DNA of 64,000 nucleotides from Ectocarpus siliculosus (lineage: Eukaryota; Sar; Phaeophyceae; Ectocarpales; Ectocarpaceae). The position numbers were made by a program, and so were the translations under genes. The notes below the pieces were generated by a model that worked only from the letters and a program-made list of their open reading frames with translations, was not told where the DNA came from and searched no databases. Numbering within the stretch: position 1 is the first letter of the stretch; every line of letters starts with the position of its first letter. Location: assembly GCA_000310025.1 (NCBI GenBank), contig FN649727.1, positions 2,336,762 to 2,400,761 on the forward strand. Direction: 5' to 3'. Positions 58,707-64,000 of the stretch are shown here, piece after piece.

Positions 58707-61696
58707 ATGATTACCAACACCACGGGCAGCGCCGGGCGTTGGGCTGGCTACACCGCGGCGGCCGCGGCGTTGGCCTTGGCCTCGTCGGTCGCCCTCACAG
58801 CGGCAGCGGGGACTGCATCAGCATCGTCGATCTCCGTCTCGGACAGTCCGGGCGCGACGATGATGGCAGGTGCCACCAGCAGCCCCGAATTAGTGAAAGA
58901 GTTCAACGCTTGGATCAACAGCTTTTTGTTCTCGGAGGGCACCATTAAGACGGCGCGGGATGCCATGGGGGCCAAGGCGGCCCACTACTTCCTCACGTAC
59001 GTCCGCAACTTCCTCGGGGGGTCGATTCTCTACTACATCACGGCGGCAATGTGGCATTGGTGAGCTCAGCACAGCAGTGCAGCACGCTCGAATTGATCCT
59101 TAGAGACTGAGTTTATTTCGCCTTTTTTTTGCGTAGACTACCGCGACGATGTCGGCAAGCGCCCTTGCTGAGCTTTGCGGATGCATTTGTTCTTCAGGTC
59201 CCTCACGTGGTATTCATTTGACGTATGTTTAAGAAGTGCGGGACCGCTCAGAGGCCTACCTGGCGTAGATGCATTTATCGGTACCCGTAGTTGCCACTCT
59301 TGCGAGGCGCGCTCCCAACGGATGGATTTCCGTGTACATGAGAATGTCCACTTTTTTCTCGCGGTTTAAACCCGTGGGTAATCGCCGTATCAACGAAACC
59401 TTGACACGGAATGTCGTTGTGGTTCCTTGATCGCCACAACCCATCCTCGTCCTCTGCCCGTCCGTTGTTTAACACGCTCCGCAGCGTTTCAATATTTTTT
59501 TAGTAGTGGGCGTGGTTAATCGCCCAAGGGCGTGTATCGTTTTTCCCTCCCTTTGCAGGCGTGTGCGCCACAGAACCTGCCTTCGGATCAGTTTCCACCA
59601 ACCCCTGGCTTGATGTTTTTTGTACATTCTTGTTTTTTTTCGCTCATGAAGGGTGATCTACGTCAAGATGGGACGCACGCTGTTCCCGAAAGGTATGCCA
59701 GCGCCGGCGGTGATCTGGGACCAGATCCAGCTGGCCCAGCTGAGCACGACGGTATACGCGATGCTGCCGGTTTTGGGGGAGTTTTTCATCGAGGAAGGAT
59801 ATACGAGGTATTGAAAAGAAAACAGGGTGGTGTAGTCGCTAGTGGCTAAAAGCGTGCCGCAATAGTATTGTGGAGAAGCTTCTTTAAGTTCCGAACAGCT
59901 CGACGTGTTCGTGAGGTTTCCGAGGCTGATAATCGTAGGAAAGTGCTTCTGCTACGCTGGAATTGAAGGCCATGAACCAACTAAATGGGAAGCCGAGTTC
60001 TGCTCAAACCTGATGTTTACCAAGATAGGAGACTCTTTGAAAGTCGGCAGGCTGCACCTTCCCCGGCAAAAGCTCTTGTGGTGGTCAAACTCTCATGTCG
60101 ATTTTTGTGCCGTGGTGGTGGTGGTGCAGGTGCTACTTCCACTTTTCGGACGTCGGCGGGCTGATCGGATACGTGCTGTACACAGTGGTCTACCTGACCT
60201 TCGTTGAAATCGGGGTGGGTGTCATCACAAGCTCTCGTGGTTGCTGGTTGAAGCTGTCGGTGTTGGCATGCCTTTTGGAAGTCAACAGGTGTTCAAGACA
60301 AGGCGTGGATTTTTGCCTCTACTTGTAGGGGTGTTCAATTTCAAGCATTGCGACTGTTTCACGTTTTACATGATGACGTGTTCGCGCCGGGTAAGAATAT
60401 TTGCTGGTGACTTTGGAACTTGAAGTGCTGCCGGTGCGCTACGTAGTAGCTGTTCTTTTAATCAATCTCGCCAACGCTTCCACGAGGCTGGAAATGTGGT
60501 GCCTCAGGCCTATAGTTTATGCTTAATCGGAAACGTGCTATTTTATCTCCACATCTGGACGTGCAACGTGTTTGTGTTGAGTGTACCCCACAAGCAGGAC
60601 CGCGTTGCTTTTGCATTTATCCCGAATGAACGAACGCACGCACGAACTACTCTTCCACGGGCTCCCCGCAGATCTACTGGATGCACCGCACGCTTCACAC
60701 GAACAAATTCCTGTACAAGTACGTGCACGCGCTTCACCACAAGTACAACTCCCCCGAAACCTTGTCTCCATGGGCGTCGATCGCCTTCAACCCTCTGGAT
60801 GGGGTCCTCCAGGTGAGATGGCGGTTTTTTGTTTTGAAACTGTACACTATGAGATAGCAATTAATGAAAATATGCGCACTTTGTGTGGGCACTTGCTTTG
60901 GTTTTGTGGCAGGCCAAGCGGCGTAGCTACAGTAGTCTGCTTGTCTGCGCGAAAGCATTTCTGTTTGGCTTTTTGATCCGGCCCCATGTTTTATTTCCTT
61001 TCGTGTTTTATGCCCCTGCTTTTCGGTGCTCGGTATTCTGTGTGGGTATGGTGAAATATTCGAGTCTCCTCTTTCGCTACTGTATCGTGTCTGACTAATT
61101 GCGGCGAGAACCAGGGGACTAGGTGTAGGGAAGAGGTGTAGAATTCGTCGCACGATACGTTTAATACCACCTCAAGAGGGCGAATACAATAGGCAAGACG
61201 AAACGCCTCACAGAATTGTGCACCAGTTGTTGACACACCGCCGCGGAAGCCATTTAGTTTGTCTCAAGCGGCATCTCGTTCACCGACAAGGTCGTCGACA
61301 CTCGGGGCTGTTTGTTGTCTCTCGGGTTCTGTCCCGCACCACACAACAACGGTAGTGTTCCGTGTTCGGGGCTCCTTGTGTTGCGCGCGCCTCTTGCCCG
61401 GTTTCAACGATCGCAGACACTTTTCTGACTCACGCTGGAGTCTTCTTCCCTCCCTCGCTCGCTTTCTGTCTTTCGCCTCTCCCTGCCCCGCAAACACTCA
61501 AACGATGTGGCACAGGCCTGCCCGTACGTGATCTGCTTGTTCTTTATCCCGTGTCACTACTACACGCACATGGCCATGTTCATGTTCACGGCAATCTGGG
61601 CTACGAACATCCACGACGCTGTGCCGGGCAATTCGGAGCCCATCATGGGCGCCAAGTACCACACGGTGAGACTCTATGGGAGAGAAGAGAGAACAA

Positions 61697-61727
<31 letters not shown>

Positions 61728-62047
61728 GTTTATCCACAATCTCTTGAGTTTGTGTCTCGGATGCCAACAGGATCAGTGCCCACAGGCAAGCAAGCGTATC
61801 GCGTAAACGTGCCGTCTCCGCGTGCTCCAGGAAACGAAAATGCAAAAGCGCACCCCACCGCTTCGGCACACACCCTCGCCTCCCTTCTCGTAAAACCTGG
61901 GAACAGGTGCACCACACGCACTACCACGTTAACTTCGGGCAGTTCTTCACCTTCTGCGATCAGTACTGGGGTACCCTCAAGCGTCCGCAGGACATGCGAG
62001 GCTATAGCCAAGAGCCATCGACGGACGCTGCGAAGAAGGCTTCTTGA
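58707..62047 (+). CDS. Delta7-sterol C5(6)-desaturase (ERG3/STE1 type)
   Basis: Six exons join in phase: 58707-59059, 59652-59807, 60130-60214, 60672-60812, 61516-61665 and 61907-62047, giving 341 residues. The enzyme is an ER membrane di-iron oxidase that puts the C5 double bond into delta7-sterols using oxygen and cytochrome b5. The three His boxes are present: HRTLH (203-207), HALHH (217-221), and H294 with HHTHYH (297-302), as are IYWMH, PLDGVLQ, NIHD (276-279) and a preceding YHT. Membrane segments flank them (for example [16 protein letters not shown]). The N-terminus has an Ala-rich hydrophobic stretch of about 55 residues not typical of plant STE1, which is about 280 residues. Plant and fungal homologues act in sterol synthesis; in brown algae the expected end product is fucosterol. 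It converges with the CCDC39 gene. Confidence 0.9.
61697..61728 (+). repeat. (AG)n microsatellite in the last desaturase intron
   Basis: About 15 near-perfect AG units follow the donor at 61666. A simple repeat with no further signal. Confidence 0.9.
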
Positions 62048-62819
62048 TACATTCGAGGCGTGCCGATTTTGATGGGAGGCTGGGCCCAGGGATGGGGGCG
62101 TTAAAACTCTTTCGGCGGCGTGATTGTCGTATCACAGTACTTTCTTTCTTCCCGCCGTTCATTTGTTTGGTGTTGCGTGGATCAACCGGAGGATGTTTTG
62201 AGTGGGGGGAAGTGTGGCGCACGCACCATACCGAGGCGTGCTGTCGATGCGTCCGTTCGCCCTTCTGGTACACTCAGCGACGCCAAGGTCTGACGAACGC
62301 ATGTAGAGGCGAGAAAATGCATATCGCAAACCCGTTTGTGCACTGCGTATATAATCGGATTGGTTGTTTGTTTTACCTTTTCCAAAGCTGCCACGGGGCT
62401 GCTTGGTGTTTTAGGTCGAACTTTCCTGATCTTTGCTGATTTCCAGGACGAAGGGTACATGCTCTCCGTTCAGTTAGCTTTAGAGTTTTGCACGCCGGTG
62501 TTGTTTGCTTGGGTATCTTGTTTGTTGCGTACTACGGTGCACAGAGGTTTGTGTAAAAGGGGCTGGTATGTGTTTTGTGTCTCGAGCGTTTGTGCTACAT
62601 CACGCAACGCTCGTGTGTTTGCAATGCGTGGTCTCTTCAATTGTAATGTTGCTTTTTATGTCTTTAACGCCGCGGTGCGTTTGGCGGTGAACCTACAAAC
62701 TCTTGTCCTCCCCCGCCTTGGCCAAAGCGTTCGTTGTGGGGTTGGACTACGATATTCCTACCTTGGGACTAATCATGGGAGTCACGACAACAAACTGCGG
62801 GAAATACGGTGTTTTTCGT
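62048..62819. other. Convergent spacer, sterol desaturase / CCDC39 genes
   Basis: About 770 bases, T-rich on the plus strand, between two stop codons. Contains only short unsupported frames; probably two 3' untranslated regions. Confidence 0.5.
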
Positions 62820-64000
62820 TCATATAGGAGCCTCGAATAACCTCATTGGCGAGATACCCTCGCCAGCAACGCTACCGCCACCGCCCGCCCGGCTGCCCCT
62901 CCGGTCTCCGAGACTACCACCCCGCATCCCACCCCCGCTCGTCGAGCTCCTCACGCTTGCACCGCCGACGTGAGATGAGCTCTCCGATCCCGCTCGGCTG
63001 CCTTCTGCGCTGCTAGCCCGCCCCGTTTTTGAAGCTCCTGCCGCCACACCGCTGGCGGGGCCGTGGGCCGGCGGGGCCGGCGGTACCTTGAGCTTCTTGA
63101 GATGCAAGCTGATTTTGAGAGCGTCGTGCATCTCGGGGAACTCTCTCGCGAGCTGACCGAGGGTGTAGAGCACGCCCGATGCCGTGTCCCCGAGGGTGCT
63201 CGCCCGTAGCGCCTTTTCCGTGAGCGTTTCCCCGCCCCGCCCGACAAGGGCGGCGATTAGCCCACCACCGTTGTCACGCGCCTCCGCCGTCGCCGTGCCG
63301 CCCGCCACGGGTGCAGGGGTGACATCGTCAGCAGTCGGTACCATAGTTTCGACACCGCCGTCGCGGTCGCTCCTACCTCCCCCGCCAACCCCGGGCGCCC
63401 TGCGGTGCATCGCGCGCTCGCTCGCCAGCCTCTCCCCCGCCCTGGTGAGCGCCTGCCGCTGAGCGTCCAGCTGAGCCTTGGCCTGAACCCTCACCGAGTC
63501 TAGCTGCGCGTTCTGCTCGTCCAGGCGAGCAGCGCGCGCCTTGGCCCCGTCCAGTCGTGCGAGGTCCTCCTCGTGGTCCGTCTGCGCCCGCTGAAGCTCC
63601 TTCTTGCGACGGAAGAGCCCGTCCTGGGCGGCCTTGGCGCGGGCCTCCAAGCTTCTCAGGGCATCGGCGTCCTTGCATCCTGGATCTGCTCGCTGGAAGC
63701 TTACTCGGAAGTCCACGTTGCGCGCGTTGAGGTGCCGCAGGGTGCTCTCGAGGGCCCGTATCTCGCGTTCGCACCTCCGTATCTCCTGGTCAAGCTCGTC
63801 GCCCTCCCGCTGCAGCTCCTCGCGCTTCTGCGCCGCAGCGATGATGAAGTAGGCCTGGGAGGATCCCCCCCCCGCGTGATCGCCCCCCAATTCACCCGCT
63901 CCGGCACCCGCAAATCCCTTGGCCAGCGTCTCGTACTTGGCGCGGAGTTTTTCAACGGCTTGACGACGATCGCCCAGCTCTAGCTGAACGCGGTGGCGCT
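62820..64000 (-). CDS. CCDC39: CCDC39/FAP59-like axonemal coiled-coil protein (C-terminal part)
   Basis: One open frame enters from the window edge at 64000 and ends with TGA at 62820-62822, about 393 residues. It begins with a long coiled coil (LELGDRRQAVEKLRAKYETL, then YFIIAAAQKREELQREGDEL and IRALESTLRHLNARNVDFR), followed by heptad-rich Ala/Arg/Gln sequence to about 63420 and a disordered Gly/Ser-rich tail with SLHLKKLKVP near 63100. CCDC39 and CCDC40 form the 96-nm ruler of the axoneme that positions inner dynein arms and radial spokes. The motif around ALESTLRHLNARN fits the conserved end of CCDC39 as I remember it. The tail is longer than expected. Presence agrees with swimming zoospores or gametes. 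No intron is seen in this part; the 5' portion lies beyond the window. Confidence 0.72.
   Translation of the reverse strand, partial: RHRVQLELGDRRQAVEKLRAKYETLAKGFAGAGAGELGGDHAGGGSSQAYFIIAAAQKREELQREGDELDQEIRRCEREIRALESTLRHLNARNVDFRVSFQRADPGCKDADALRSLEARAKAAQDGLFRRKKELQRAQTDHEEDLARLDGAKARAARLDEQNAQLDSVRVQAKAQLDAQRQALTRAGERLASERAMHRRAPGVGGGGRSDRDGGVETMVPTADDVTPAPVAGGTATAEARDNGGGLIAALVGRGGETLTEKALRASTLGDTASGVLYTLGQLAREFPEMHDALKISLHLKKLKVPPAPPAHGPASGVAAGASKTGRASSAEGSRAGSESSSHVGGASVRSSTSGGGMRGGSLGDRRGSRAGGGGSVAGEGISPMRLFEAPI

Overview
This is a window of eukaryotic nuclear DNA. Genes are split by many spliceosomal introns (mostly GT-AG, two apparent GC-AG) of about 100-2,500 bases. Exons are GC-rich, introns and spacers are T-rich, and several proteins carry long Ala, Pro, Gly or Glu tracts. 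Four things together point to a flagellated, plastid-bearing stramenopile, most likely a brown alga of the Ectocarpus type. These are a type III pantothenate kinase of cyanobacterial style, a DUF3172 plastid protein, a sterol C5-desaturase, and axonemal proteins (CCDC39, a large WD40 protein) at the two ends. The organism is an inference; no database was searched. Gene models were built by hand from splice sites, reading phase and protein motifs.

Ten genes strictly alternate in strand: (1) + WD40-repeat protein, 1-9413, 5' end outside the window; (2) - leucine-rich-repeat protein, 11007-15057; (3) + type III pantothenate kinase (CoaX), 15369-18217; (4) - PET117-like cytochrome oxidase assembly factor, 19021-21712, whose 2.5-kb intron holds an inverted repeat pair; (5) + very large PHD-finger protein of about 3,756 residues, 23265-37491; (6) - tandem-BRCT protein with an SQ/TQ cluster and a BAH-like tail, 39859-46215; (7) + DUF3172 plastid protein, 47054-49471; (8) - SMP-domain lipid-transfer-like membrane protein, 50780-56388, 5' end unresolved; (9) + delta7-sterol C5-desaturase, 58707-62047; (10) - CCDC39/FAP59 axonemal coiled-coil protein, 62820-64000, running out of the window.

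The alternation makes every gene pair either divergent (possible shared promoters, down to 311 bases between genes 2 and 3) or convergent. No operon-like pathway is visible. Loose themes are chromatin or DNA damage (genes 5 and 6, convergent), organelle metabolism (3, 4, 7), membrane lipid (8, 9) and flagella (1, 10).

The most novel-looking content is in genes 5 and 6. The PHD protein carries three copies of an unrecognised module of about 75 residues, each cut by a phase-0 intron at the same place. The BRCT protein carries two copies of an unrecognised GW-containing module. Other observations are an over-represented 8-mer (ACAGCAGT) in noncoding DNA, an apparent one-base frameshift in the WD40 gene, and several local duplications.
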